Shown: positions 45,601-57,854 of the stretch, one piece after another | Layout: each line of letters begins with the position of its first letter | Position numbering within the stretch: position 1 is the stretch's first letter | Assembly: GCF_022201045.2 (NCBI RefSeq) | Contig: NC_068564.1 | Span: forward strand, 434,001 to 498,000 | Direction of reading: 5' to 3' | DNA from: Citrus sinensis | Taxonomy: Eukaryota > Streptophyta > Magnoliopsida > Sapindales > Rutaceae | DNA: 64,000 bases | Notes under the pieces: model-generated | Told to the model about the DNA's origin: nothing | Seen by the model: only the letters and a program-made list of their open reading frames with translations | Database searches by the model: none | Program-made: the position numbers and the translations under genes

Positions 45601-47426
45601 ACCAGCATTGTGAAAGTGAGTAAGAGCAGCCGCTGTAGTTGACGGTGAATTAAACAGAGAGCCATTCTTTCTTTGATATTTCATTACCATTTCCCAGTCC
45701 TGTAATTTTCCAATTCCTTCTGAAACATATGCCAAGTACTCTTTTCTTCCTGTTGTGTAGTTTCTGTGCCGACAGAATTAACCCACTACACTTAGCTGGC
45801 TGAAATTAGAACTTTTTGGGAAATCTCATATAATCAAGCAAATATTCAACCAATTTTCCACTAGACATGTAGAAGCAAACAGAATTTGTGGGCTATTTCA
45901 AGGTCAATCCATCATTCTTCCTATGAAATCTTTATGTTCATTCTTAAGAACCTGTAATTTCCTACTAGCACTTCATTGCTCTCTATGGCTTGGCTAAAAG
46001 AATCCAACCAATTTTCATCACTCAGCATAATGCTTGTTCTATTTTGGGAGTGGAGATCATAAAATTGGATTCCATCATTGTTGCAGTTGGCTTAGTAAAA
46101 TCATAAAAGGAAAAAAAAAACAAATTACAACCAAAAAATCCTTCAAAGATAATTAACCTGTTAAGCTCTAAATGCCTCCTCTCAAGCATGGCATTTATGT
46201 CTGAGGATCTCAGAGGGAGGTTCAAATTCAAGTCTTGTGCACATTCTATCATACCGGGAAATATTATATCAAATCCAACAGGCGTTTGTTGCTTCTCATC
46301 AGTTACTGAAGCAAAATTTGACATGATAAATTGAATGCCTGTAACAAGAGGGAGAATTTTTATCCAGATTCTACTAATGGAGTAAAAAAAGGAGTTCATC
46401 AAAAAAGAAAAAAAAAATAAATAAAAATACCCTTGTTCATTTGTTCTTCACCAATACCCCATCTCTTTAGTGCAAGCACACATGCTAATGTACACAACAC
46501 AGCATCTTTAACTAACCAGGAAGGGCGATTATGAAGACCCCAAGAACCGTCATTAACTTGATTATCCAATAACCAATTTATGCACTGTGGAAAACAAGGA
46601 GCTTGTGGCAATTCCAGAGATGGAACCATTGCTACCCATGCAGTGTCATACGGAGAAACAGATAGTTCAATCTTATCAAACATTTTCTCAGTTCTTTCTT
46701 TAGTCCTCTGAAAGCACTGTAAGCATTCAGAACAGAGTGTTTTCTCAATACAGTGTCATCGGATTTACAAAATGAAAACAAAACAATGAAGAGCTAGATC
46801 ACCAACCAGATTGTTGGTTTTGGCTTCTGTACCAACTTTTGATCCATGGTTTGCAGTACCTGATTCATAAAAGTAAAACTAAGTGATGCTAGTGGGTGCA
46901 ACGGACAATCAATTCAGACCACTGTATTTCTTAAATACAAAATTCAAACTCATTTTGCCGGTAACTATGTATAAAATCATATTTGAAACACGATAAGGAT
47001 ACCTGGTCTCCATCTTATTGCCTCGATATCTAGGATCATAACTTAAAATCACAATTTTAAGCCTGATCCACAGCCTCTTACACAATCATCACAGTCAAAA
47101 CACAGAGGAAAAGGAAAAAAAAAAAAAAAAAACGCAGGCTTGTCTCCTTAACCTCGCTTACTAGCACTTAAGTGTCAATCAAAGAGTTTTAACATTTACA
47201 CGCGTCAAAAAGTTCACTAAATTCAGCATTAATGGTAAAAAGAAACCCATTTGTCCAAACTGAATAAACAAACCCAACAAACCATTTCAACTCAACATTC
47301 AAACAGGTCTGTATCATCATACGATCAAGAGAAAGACAAAAAAGCCCACAAAAGAAAAATAAGAGAGAGAAAACCTGATATCAAAGAAGAAGAGCTAATG
47401 AGATTGTGGGACCGAGAGAGAGCCAT
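42621..47426 (-). CDS. KS: ent-kaurene synthase (class I diterpene synthase)
   Basis: Converts ent-copalyl diphosphate to ent-kaurene, the second step of gibberellin synthesis, in plastids. I place 14 exons: 47375-47426, 46807-46859, 46431-46716, 46158-46338, 45555-45763, 45345-45465, 45088-45185, 44786-45012, 44580-44692, 44336-44434, 43845-44060, 43524-43665, 43015-43260, 42621-42926. They sum to 2,349 nt, 782 residues, close to the about 785 I recall for Arabidopsis. Ser-rich transit peptide ([14 protein letters not shown]); [26 protein letters not shown]-type block; class I motif DDFYD at about 531-535; NDIQGFK followed by RE for the second metal site. The class II DXDD motif is absent, as expected for a monofunctional KS. 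Matches Arabidopsis GA2 (AT1G79460) in position and sequence. Substrate stereochemistry is inferred. Confidence 0.93.
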
Positions 47427-49874
47427 GTCCACTGTCCACTGTCCACTTCCAGTTTGAAAGCAAACAGAGCTTAAGTTAAAAATAAGCGCATCAGTATCAG
47501 TTTGGTGTTGAAGGTATCTGAGTGATGATGAGAATGGCAGAGACACGACAGAGAGTTACAGTACAAAAAAGATTACAGTTTAGTTATGTGGAATCCAAAG
47601 GACAATTACAGAAAGGATACCCCCTAGAAGAACAAAAAGATTAAAGAATAAAACCAACGTGATTAACGATAATGTCTTGCTAATTAATATATTAATATTT
47701 GATACTGAATGCTTAAGCAAGGCAGTACCAACTATACACATTGTTTGCATATGTGGCCATTTTCCATTTCTGCATTGGTTTTTGCTGCTCTTGCCGTTTC
47801 TGCATTTTATGTGCATGCAAATAAGAGAAAAGAGCAGGGGTTGGATGAAATTAAAAGCAGAGGTTTCGAACGTTTTATAAAATCTCCTTTAAAACACGTT
47901 TCTAATTCCTATTGGCTTGGTAGCCGATTATTTTGATGTTGATGGTTGAGTTAAATGGTTTTTATGGCACAATAATATTTAAGTTTAAATTTATGTTTTA
48001 AAAATGATGTATCACGCATTTATTATATAATAGATTTTATAACTTATAAAATTACTTAATTATCTTTTGATGAATGAATACTGTATTTATTGGGACTCAA
48101 ATAAATGTTAAGATACTTACTTTTTTTTTTAATCATGATTCACTCCTGATCTGATTATGTTTTGAGTAAATTAATTAATTATTGATTGGTTGTTAATAAA
48201 TAAAAAATATAAAAAATTAAATCTTACACGTACACTACCACTGAAAGATACATGGCAAAAGATCTTTTAATAATTAATATAGCTCAAATAAGGAGATGAT
48301 CATGTTTTTTTTTTTTTTTTAATAGTAAATATTGTAAATCGTGTTGGATTCCACCAAGTATTATTCTCCTATTATCTTCTTTATTGCTCTCCCCATTATT
48401 CTTTTTATAATTAACAATCCTAAATGCTCTACTCATTAATGACTATATATATTACACTTCCTTTGCTAATGGCAACGCTCAATTTTCATTTTTCCTTGAA
48501 AACATTTTGCTCTTGTTTCTTCGATCTTCGTCTCTTTGTGATTTAAGTACCATTTGTTCAGATATTATTTTTAAATAATTACTTATATCCGATTCCATTA
48601 AATTATAACATCCATTTCCTCCGATTCATATCAGTAAAGAGATTTTAAAGGCCAGTTTTTGTCTCAAAATTATTGGTAATGTGTGGCTCTTTCGTTTGAG
48701 GTTTGTTTGATTTGCATCACAGAGCTTTTTATTTGGTAACGTCCCTCAACACCCCCTTCTTTTCTCTTATTTCGTAATGTCCCTCTGTCGTTCAAGATTT
48801 GTTCGATTGGTTTCCGGTTTCACAGTACTTTTTGTTAATTTTTCTTGCAGGGGCGTAGTTTAGACTACAAATTATTTCTTTGACACAAAAATATAATATG
48901 AACTGAGGTTCAGTATGAACAAAGTCATTCATGCTGATAAATATAAATAGCAGAATGTTTTTGCTGATTTGACAACTACAGAGCAATTCAAATCGATTGG
49001 AACCAGCTTTGATCAATGCAACAATAACTGAGAGTAGCCCAAAAGTGAACATTTCTTGCGACCGAATTTACTTAACGGAACATGAAATTTTATTGGTATA
49101 TATTTGTCCGAGAATGCCACGAACATGCAAAAGAAAAATGGGCATTTCTATTGAATTTAAGGACAAATTCCTGAGAAGAAAGATCTTTTTAATCAGGGGA
49201 GAACAAAACAACGCTACGTGAACAGAAAGCCATATCAATCAGATTTCCCATTGACTTCACGACACCATCTGGTTCTCCTGCCTTGTCAATAATATGAATA
49301 TTCATGACTACATCTTTCGAGACAAGCAGAATCCTTTGATTTTGGGTTTTTACTAAACATTATGGAAGCAATTACAAAACAAATGGAAAACTATTTTCAA
49401 GAGAATACTTGGACGAATAGTGTACATTAATCTGCAGAATATATGTTCTATTTGTGTCTACAACTGCCTCTTAAATTGACACAAAATCTTCAACCCAAAA
49501 CAAGAAATTGGGCACCTCACATAGGTCAAAATAATCCAAAGTGCTTGCTTAGTTCAGAGCAGCAAATTGTGTCCAGTTTTTTCTCTTTCTATACAGGGGT
49601 CACTGCAGAGATATCTTGATGGCAATCATGATCATTCATCCCGGACAAATTATACTTGAAGACAAATATCAGGGCCTTTAAGTTATTGGAGGTGATGAGT
49701 ACATGGTGCAATGAGCCTGGAAGGTCTTCGGATCATTTATGCCTCTGCTCCATTCTAGCCTTTCTGACATCATATGCTGCACGCTTAGACATTCAGAGAA
49801 TCAGAGTTAGCTTGAGAATCATCACCAGCTAAACAAAAAAGTGTTACAAAGTCAGAACCAAGGAACCACTCTGT
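47427..49874. other. Intergenic region between KS and the M41-like gene
   Basis: Contains the KS promoter near 47430-47600, a MITE at 48133-48304, and the 3'UTR of the M41-like gene near 49500-49874. No additional gene is established. A minus-strand stretch at 49330-49215 reads as open protein-like sequence without clear homology. Confidence 0.5.
48133..48304. mobile_element. Small MITE family, copy 2
   Basis: Matches 33364-33530 across the body (CTCCTGATCTGATTATGTTTT; ACACTACCACTGAAA) and ends AAGGAGATGATCATG, the reversed form of the start. Confidence 0.6.
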
Positions 49875-52653
49875 TCATGTGCTGGAGGACATGGCTTCCT
49901 CTATTCTCCTGATTACAACACTAAGACTGCTGCCACTTTCCAGAGCTTTAACAGCTTCTAAATGAGCATGTTTATGCCATTTAAGCAGATTGTATGATTG
50001 TAGAACCGCCCATCTTGCTTGGTTAGACATCTACTCAAGAAGAACCAGAAGAATGAACTTTAGTATAAAATAATGCAAGCAAAACATCAAACCAGGTAAC
50101 AACAAAGGGATACCTGGGCCATAGACAATGGAGGTTGCAACAGCACACAGATACTCCTAAACAGATTTTCATCATTCTCTCCACCCTCAGCTTCACCATA
50201 AATAAGAGCCTCAGCTGCAATACCAGCAAAAAGCACCATAGAATACCTGAGCAGTAATCACGATTACTTGGGAATTAAAGGAAACGGAATTATTACATCT
50301 GCATATAATGCTGCTAAATGACCTGCTCATGCACCATCAAGCAGGCATCCGATGAAAAACCTTAAGGCCACTGGGCTGTAAATCTATGTCTGATTCTAAC
50401 TTTGAAAAGAATTAGAAAGTTTGGAAGGCAAGTCTTGAATCACATTAAAAGATCAACACAAATTCTAACCTATAACAAAATGTGTATATGAAGTTTTGGA
50501 AAATATCATTAACGAAAATGCAAATATTTAACCCTTTGTGACCCACAATCAAAAAAACATAACTTTCCTATTCTGTGTAAACTGATTCAATCTGTCTACA
50601 TCATGACTTGTACAGATAAATATGGCAGAAAAGTGGTCGAAACTCTTGATCACTCTATATTATGACACCATATTCCTCAGCTATCAGAAAACACCCACTC
50701 TACCAAGCAGCCTTTATCATGACTTGATTTTATACCCACCTGTCAAAGGCAGTGCCACTTAATCGTCCTTCTGCAAGCTCGTTATTCATTTTTTCATCCC
50801 AAAACTGAGTTCCTGCCTGTACAATAACACTCAATACGAGTTTAATTGATATTTAAATAATGCTAAATTGTGTAATGAAGCTCAGCTGCAAAGGCACTTA
50901 ATAGCATATTTAGAATTAGGAGAAATGGAAAAAGAAAAGAACCATAAAAAGCACTAATGAGAGAGAAAGTACCTGCCCTTGAATACCCATTTGCATTGCA
51001 ACAATTGGATCTAGAATCACCCCACGAATTGGGCAACCCATAAGATATGCTGCAGTTAAGTTAACAATGCAGTTATTATGCTTCTAACAACACACTCATG
51101 GTGAGACTACTCTGGCTGAACTGACCCATTCACTTGACTTAACATTTTTGTCGAAAACCATCCTAAGTACACTCCTATTTCTAGGTGAGACTATAGCATC
51201 CCAGCAACCTTCTAGAAGAAATACAAATATCCCAAAGTCAATGGCTTGTATTCAATGTTTTATCTCTCCAATTCTAACATTTGAACCTAATGAAAAATGC
51301 AGTACATACCAATTAGTAGATGTCCTGCCTCATGAACTAGAATCCGACGCTTATACGGAGGCCAATAACTTGAGATTTGAGCTAGACAAACACCACCAAG
51401 GAATATAGCATCCACTAATGCCAACCCCAATATGACCGCAAGATTAGGCCTGATATCAATCCCTTGGGATAGAAGAAAAGATGTTCCACCCAGAAAAGCA
51501 ACCAATGCAACTCTTGAACTTCCAGAAACACCCCACTTCTTCGGAGAAAGTTTGGAAGCTAAATTATAGAAGAAGAAGAAAAGGAAGGAAACCAAAAGAA
51601 GCAGATTTGAGTAGGACATTATATACATAAAATTTCAATATACAGTTCACAAAGAACAAATAGTCTAAGGAGCAGATCAAATTTCTGACGAAGTAAGTAA
51701 TGCAGGAATTTAAAAGGCCAATATAAAACAGAAAATAGCTATACATGTACCTTCTAAGCCAGTTGATGACTTCAATACAGTTGGTGTAACATCTCTAGGC
51801 CCCTCCAAAACTGCAAATAATGCAGAAAGAGAAAGCATTGAGAGGCCATTTGATCAATAAAACAAAAGATGAAACAGAACAATAAGTCAAGATCCTCTAT
51901 GGACTAAAAAAGCCCAAAAAATAAATGATGGACTAAAAAAGCCCAAAAAATATATGCAAACAGTGGCTTCAACTTCATCCACTGTTAAAATCAACAATGC
52001 AATGAGAATTCACAATATTTTCTGAAGGACAAACAATCATCACATCCAATAAGTTTGAATGATTATGCAACTCTTATACAACAATTAAAATGCATCCATT
52101 TGTTAAGAGTTGATCAATGTTTCGTCTTTCAATAATTCTCTGCTGTTACATATTTTAACTAAATGCTGACGCCGAATGCAAATTCTTAAGAAATAAACAC
52201 ATAACCAAATAATAATATTTGATTATAATAATTACCAATGCGGTTGAATTTCCCGAAACTGGGCAAGAACCCTCTGTTCTGTAGAAACTTGTAAGCACTA
52301 GCAACAAGCTTCAAATCATCAGCATTCAAGCACGTGTCCAAAACCTCCCAGTCTCGATCAAACCCGCCAACAAACTCAGGTAGCCGAGCCCGATTCGACT
52401 CGCCCATTAAAGAATCACTCAAGGGCTCAATTGGGTTGTTGTCATTTTTGTTTTTTAAGAACCTTAGAGCTCTGGCCAAATCCTTGCGCTTCACTGCGTC
52501 TTCATATTCTTGCCACTCTTTTAAAGCTCTTGCTAAGTATTTTGTGCGTAGAGGCTTGAGCTTCCCTTGAACGAGTGTTTGGGGGAAAAGAAAGCAACAT
52601 TTTTGGTGAGAAAGAAGGAGACTTTTCGGGAAAGTAGAAGCAGAAAGAGCCAT
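49875..52653 (-). CDS. Plastid M41 peptidase-like membrane protein (VIR3-like)
   Basis: Seven exons: 52236-52653, 51751-51810, 51310-51558, 50973-51049, 50740-50816, 50114-50246, 49875-50030; 1,170 nt, 389 residues. N-terminus rich in Ser, Thr, Leu and Lys fits a plastid transit peptide. Two hydrophobic spans (about 176-191 and 199-219) precede a metalloprotease motif HEAGH at about 235-239, followed by LLIAYLMGCPIRG. The C-terminal helical part (YSMVLFAGIAAEALIYGEAEG, then NQARWAVLQSYNLLKWH) resembles the FtsH M41 peptidase domain, but there is no AAA ATPase region. This matches the Arabidopsis VIR3 (AT1G56180)/AT5G27290 type as I recall it; VIR3 affects leaf variegation and chloroplast development. 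Whether it is a working protease is unknown. It is divergent from plastid PGK. Confidence 0.82.
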
Positions 52654-53403
52654 GAGCGAAGCTGATCAATCACAGTTGCAGAGATTTAGCGCCTTAGCGG
52701 TGTCATCTTAGAATGACCCGGACCATTGTTTGGAATCGGTAAAAATTTGTGCTGGGCTTGCTCTGTAATTGTTTGAGGCCCAATGGGTTGAGTTATTTTG
52801 GATACGGAATCATGGTAGAATTTCAGTCCATTAGGAAGATGACACGTGTAGTCGACAGGACATTGTTGACGAATTTCCTGGTTTTTGATGAGAGAGTTTA
52901 AAACAAGCATTGCCACATAATTTTATTTGTATTTGATATTTTCGCTGAAAAAAAAAAATCAAAATCAAAATGCAACCATTTATATGATGATCATCATGCT
53001 ATATATGATTCTAATGAGAAGTTGTACTCGTTTTGAAAGTGAACTTCAACGATGCATACCAATTTACAAACAATTCGAAGTTGTATTAAATTTAATGGGG
53101 AGTGTGTGTAGTGCCGTTTAAACAAGTGACGGCATACATTACTCAATTTTTATATCATAAACTTGAAAAGCATCGTCATCGTATCGATCATCTTGGACCT
53201 CTCCTCAACGATAAGAGAAATCTCCAATATCACCCAATCGTTTTTCCTCCTCGCTCTTCACGTCCACATCTTCTTCATCTTCCCCACACATTTTCCTTCC
53301 CCATTCTTCAATCAAACCAAAACCCACTTCCCATTTCCCCACTTTGTCGACAAAGTTTCAATCTTTTGCGCCTTTACTACGCCCCTCCACTCCCGCCACA
53401 TCA
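52654..53403. promoter_or_regulatory. Divergent promoter region between the VIR3-like gene and plastid PGK
   Basis: 750 bp between opposing start codons of two plastid-protein genes. The PGK side has a pyrimidine-rich leader (53230-53400). Co-regulation is possible but inferred from geometry only. Confidence 0.5.
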
Positions 53404-56139
53404 ATGGCTTCAGCCACCGCTCCCACTACTTTCTCTCTCGTCAAAACCGCCGCAAGTTCATCCCTTTCTTCCCCACGCGCCTCCTTCCTGCGCATGCCCA
53501 CTTCAGCATCCCGCAGGCTGGGGTTCTCCGCAGCCGACCCGCTGCTGACCTGCCATGTGGCGTCGAGGCTGAGCTCGATTAAGACGAAGGGCACTCGTGC
53601 GGTGGTGTCGATGGCGAAGAAGAGCGTGGGGGAGTTGAGTGGAGCTGATTTGAAAGGGAAGAAGGTGTTTGTAAGAGCTGACTTGAATGTGCCTTTGGAT
53701 GATAATCAGAACATTACTGATGATACTAGAATCAGAGCTGCTGTTCCCACCATCAAGCATTTGATTCAAAATGGAGCTAAAGTCATTCTTTCTAGCCACT
53801 TGGTATGTGCATTTTAACGGTTTTTTTTTTTTAAGATTTTGATTTAGATTTTGTATGAGTTTTTTTTTTTTTTTTTTTTTGCATAGTTGGAAGTTTTTGG
53901 ATATGAAAAATTAATGGTATTGTTTTGGATTGAGTTGTCGTAGCTTTTAATGAAAGCATTAGCAGTCAAGTGTAAGTGAGTGAGTAGGTGGTAAACATTA
54001 GCGGCTAAGTAGAAGTAGATTTGAACATTACATAGAAGCATAACAGATCAAAAGTCAACTATTTGTGTTTGAACTGAATTCCAGATTCCAGCGGGAGAAG
54101 ATTTCATTAGTTGATTTAACAAGCACTCATATAGTAACCAAATGTCTTTCTTACTTATTTGGCCATGAATGGAATGAGCTTTACTGTTGGCTTTGAAGCC
54201 AAGTAATTGCTTGATGAACTAAATTAATGTTTTTGATTTGTTTTTCAGGGAAGACCAAAGGGTGTTACTCCGAAATTCAGTTTGGCTCCTCTTGTGCCTC
54301 GTCTTTCTGAACTCCTGGGCATTCAGGTACATATGGCATAAAGTTTGTTTTTAAATGGTAGCTTAAGAGGATGATAATGAAATTTTGTATAATTAGATGG
54401 ATAATAATACCTAGTGTTTTTCTCTGTGATCTAACAGGTTGTGAAGGCTGATGACTGCATTGGTCCAGAGGTAGAAAAGCTTGTAGCCTCACTTCCTGAA
54501 GGCGGTGTTCTTCTTCTTGAAAACGTGAGGTTCTACAAAGAGGAGGAAAAAAACGATCCTGAGTTTGCCAAGAAGCTTGCCTCTTTGGCAGATCTCTATG
54601 TCAACGATGCTTTTGGGACCGCTCACAGAGCCCATGCCTCAACTGAGGGAGTCACAAAATATTTGAAGCCTTCTGTTGCTGGTTTCCTCTTGCAGAAGGT
54701 GGGACTTTGAGTTCTTGTTCTTCTTAATCTTATCTTTAAGAAAATTTCTTCAATTTTTTCACTGGACTTCAGGTTATGTTAATCTTTTTTCTTTTCATCT
54801 CTTGTTTCAGGAACTGGACTACCTTGTTGGGGCGGTTTCAAGCCCAAAGAGGCCATTTGCTGCCATTGTGGGCGGTTCAAAGGTCTCATCCAAGATTGGA
54901 GTTATTGAGTCACTCCTAGAAACATGTGATATCCTACTCCTTGGTGGAGGAATGATCTTCACATTTTACAAGGCACAAGGAATCTCAGTGGGTTCATCTC
55001 TCGTTGAGGAGGATAAGCTTGACCTTGCTACAACACTTCTTGCAAAGGCCAAGGCTAAAGGTGTTAATCTTTTGTTACCCTCTGATGTGGTAATTGCTGA
55101 CAAATTTGCTCCTGACGCAAACAGCAAGGTTTGTTTCCTAAACTCCTATAAGTAATTTTGTTTATAAAGGCTGCTTTTCTTCTGGCATTTGCATTTCCAT
55201 GTCTGCAGAATTAATCTTACTAAATACAGTGATGGAAACCATTGTCAACTTTAGTTTAAGAAATTAGGTACCAATTCCAAATGTTTTATGATTTAAAGCT
55301 CTATGAATCTGTCATACTTGTGGAGAATGAGGTTAGCACTGGTTTGCTACATATGCAGGTTGTGCCAGCAACTGCCATTCCTGATGGCTGGATGGGATTG
55401 GATATTGGACCAGATTCTGTTAAGACATTCAACGAAGCTTTAGATACTACCAAAACTGTCATCTGGAATGGCCCAATGGGAGTGTTTGAGTTTGACAAGT
55501 TCGCTGTTGGAACAGAGGTATGCAAGAAATGCTTGGCATTGTTTTTCATATTGCTATTCATGGTTCTGTTTATATCAGAATCATGCTTCTATTTTCTTTG
55601 CATTCCCAGATGTATATACAATTAGCAAAATGTTCCATTTGATACCAATTATAGCATACGACATGCCCTGCTTTTAGGTTGACATTCAATGTGAAATCTA
55701 GATCTTTATCCAAAATGCATAAAAACCTACAGTAGAAGTGATCTTGTGCTCCAAATTGGCCGAGCAATGCATCTATTACAAGTTTTTATGTATTCATCAA
55801 CCATATTGACGCACTCCACAAGGCAACCTGTTAAACTCAATCCAAACCCTACCACATCTGATTTAGAGCACCTGCCCATCTGTTTTGGAATCGATAGACA
55901 GCCAACTAAAATAGTGATTCTGCTTGCAGGCAATCGCAAAGAAGCTAGCAGACCTCAGTGGCAAGGGCGTAACAACAATCATTGGAGGTGGAGACTCTGT
56001 AGCCGCCGTTGAAAAAGTTGGAGTTGCCGGTGTCATGAGCCACATATCAACTGGTGGTGGTGCCAGTTTGGAGTTGTTGGAAGGCAAAGAGCTTCCAGGT
56101 GTCGTTGCTCTTGATGAAGCTACACCAGTTGCCGTGTAA
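53404..56139 (+). CDS. PGK: Phosphoglycerate kinase, chloroplastic
   Basis: Catalyses the reversible transfer between 3-phosphoglycerate/ATP and 1,3-bisphosphoglycerate/ADP in the Calvin cycle. Six exons: 53404-53802, 54249-54326, 54438-54698, 54811-55128, 55359-55517, 55930-56139; 474 residues. Residues 1-69 are a Ser/Ala/Thr-rich transit peptide starting [11 protein letters not shown]; the enzyme proper begins at Met70 (MAKKSVGEL). Motifs: [22 protein letters not shown]-less [55 protein letters not shown], and the nucleotide-site [11 protein letters not shown]. It has a six-residue C-terminal extension (ATPVAV) relative to the cytosolic copy. An upstream ATG at 53344 in the same frame is rejected as start because MASATAP matches known transit peptides. 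Confidence 0.96.
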
Positions 56140-57630
56140 GATCAAAATTATTATTATTATTATTATTCTTTTTGGCCCACTTTTCAATGTGATTTATGTT
56201 TGTAAACGAGAAATGAAAACCTTGTAGGAAGATATGAGTTCATCTTGTAAATTTTCACCTTTGTGATCAATGTATGGTCCCATTCTTGCTGAAATTGCTA
56301 CCAATCACTGTATGGATAGGGCAAGCAGAGCCACCCAATCTTTTTCAAATAAATTGGCTATTTTCCTCAGTATTTGCTGCTATTCACTTTGTGATCTTGT
56401 ATGTTTTGTGAGCATCATTTTAGTTGGTCCTTTTGTCTCCAACCATGAAAACTACTGTTGCTAAGACTATTTGTGTTCCTGACTAACCAGTACATATGAT
56501 GTCGATATGATACCTTGATGGGAAAGGACTTATCCGCAAGTCTGCTCACATGATGTTCTTGAGTTCAAGCCACAAAACATCACCACAAGTTCAAGCCACA
56601 AAAATGAGAGATCTTTACTGATTTTTAGATGCCTCTCACTTTCTTTGAAAGCACGAAAATGATAGGCAATGATTTTTAGACACTAATTTCTCAAAGCCAG
56701 TTTGGTTCATTAATATTATCTGAGTCAATATAGAGTTAGATCATACCATCCACTTTCTATGAATTATACAAAATTGGCTTCTGCCTGAGGGCTTTGGGAA
56801 CAAATGTAGAGAGCACTAATTTTTCTAACGAAATTATGGCTTCTTTCGTCAATCCAAATGAATTTGTCGGCACCGATAACCCACAGCTAATAAGACTATT
56901 TGCTCTTATTGAAAGTAAAATATTTTTATACATGGATTAAATTTGGCTAACACTAAACTATGCAAATTTTTGTTTGCTTGATGTCCAATTAAAAATACTT
57001 GAAACTAAACAAAACATTAAATTAAACAAGTTTTCAAAAGCATTGGTCTAATTTTTCAAATGAACACCCATGCCTCAGGCCGCATGCATCTATCTTGGGT
57101 CAAATCTAAATAATTGGAATATTAATAGAGAAGAATTACGGCATAACAGAATATTCCTTTCTGAATTTTCCTTTTCGCTCGTAGTATAAAAAATTCCCCA
57201 AAAGAAAACTATCTTCTAGAACTAGGTAACTAGCCCATGGTTTCACCCTCAGCCCACAGAAGGTTCCACAAGCCAGCGCACCTTGTAACCCAAGAAAACT
57301 CAAAGAACCCAATTTTGGAAAATTCCATCTATTTTTATATTATTTCTGAATTGATATTAAACTCTAAAATTACAAATTTATAGAAATAGATCAAAATATT
57401 GTTTTAATTTACAAAAATACTGTAATTGAAAATGTCAAATTAACATACCGGAATCGTGTAATAAACGGAGATGTCAATTAAAATGTTGTTCAAAATGTAT
57501 ATATTTGCAACAAAAGTCAAAAAAAAAAAAAAAAAAACCAATTGGAAGTTTGGAACAAGTGATAATTCCAATAAATAGAGAAAAGATTACATGATTTACC
57601 AAAGCACCCTTTACTCTGTCTACTACTAGT
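56140..57630. other. Intergenic region between the PGK pair
   Basis: 3' end of plastid PGK (ATT-rich tract at 56147-56167), then no recognised gene. An 18-base A-run lies at 57520-57537. Confidence 0.5.
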
Positions 57631-57638
57631 CTATAAAT
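57631..57638 (+). promoter_or_regulatory. TATA box of cytosolic PGK
   Basis: CTATAAAT about 220 bp upstream of the ATG. The distance fits a leader containing an intron: GTACGT at 57747 and TTTGTGTAG ending at 57836 would bound a 90-bp 5'UTR intron. Confidence 0.5.
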
Positions 57639-57854
57639 TTAATAAATCCTTCACGAATTTTTCATGATTTTACTCACTTAGCGTTCACCAATCTTCGATC
57701 TCATTCCAAAATCTAACCAAAACCCTTTCTCGATTTCTCTGATCTCGTACGTTTCTCATCTTATCGCAATCCACTTTCAACATTTCTAGGATCAATTTTT
57801 ATAATCAAACCGTTTGATTTTCACTTGTTTGTGTAGGTGTTTGATCGAATCAAA

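Noticed and set aside
47251-47457. 68-codon plus-strand frame over the KS start region
   Set aside because: Antisense shadow of KS exon 1 and leader.
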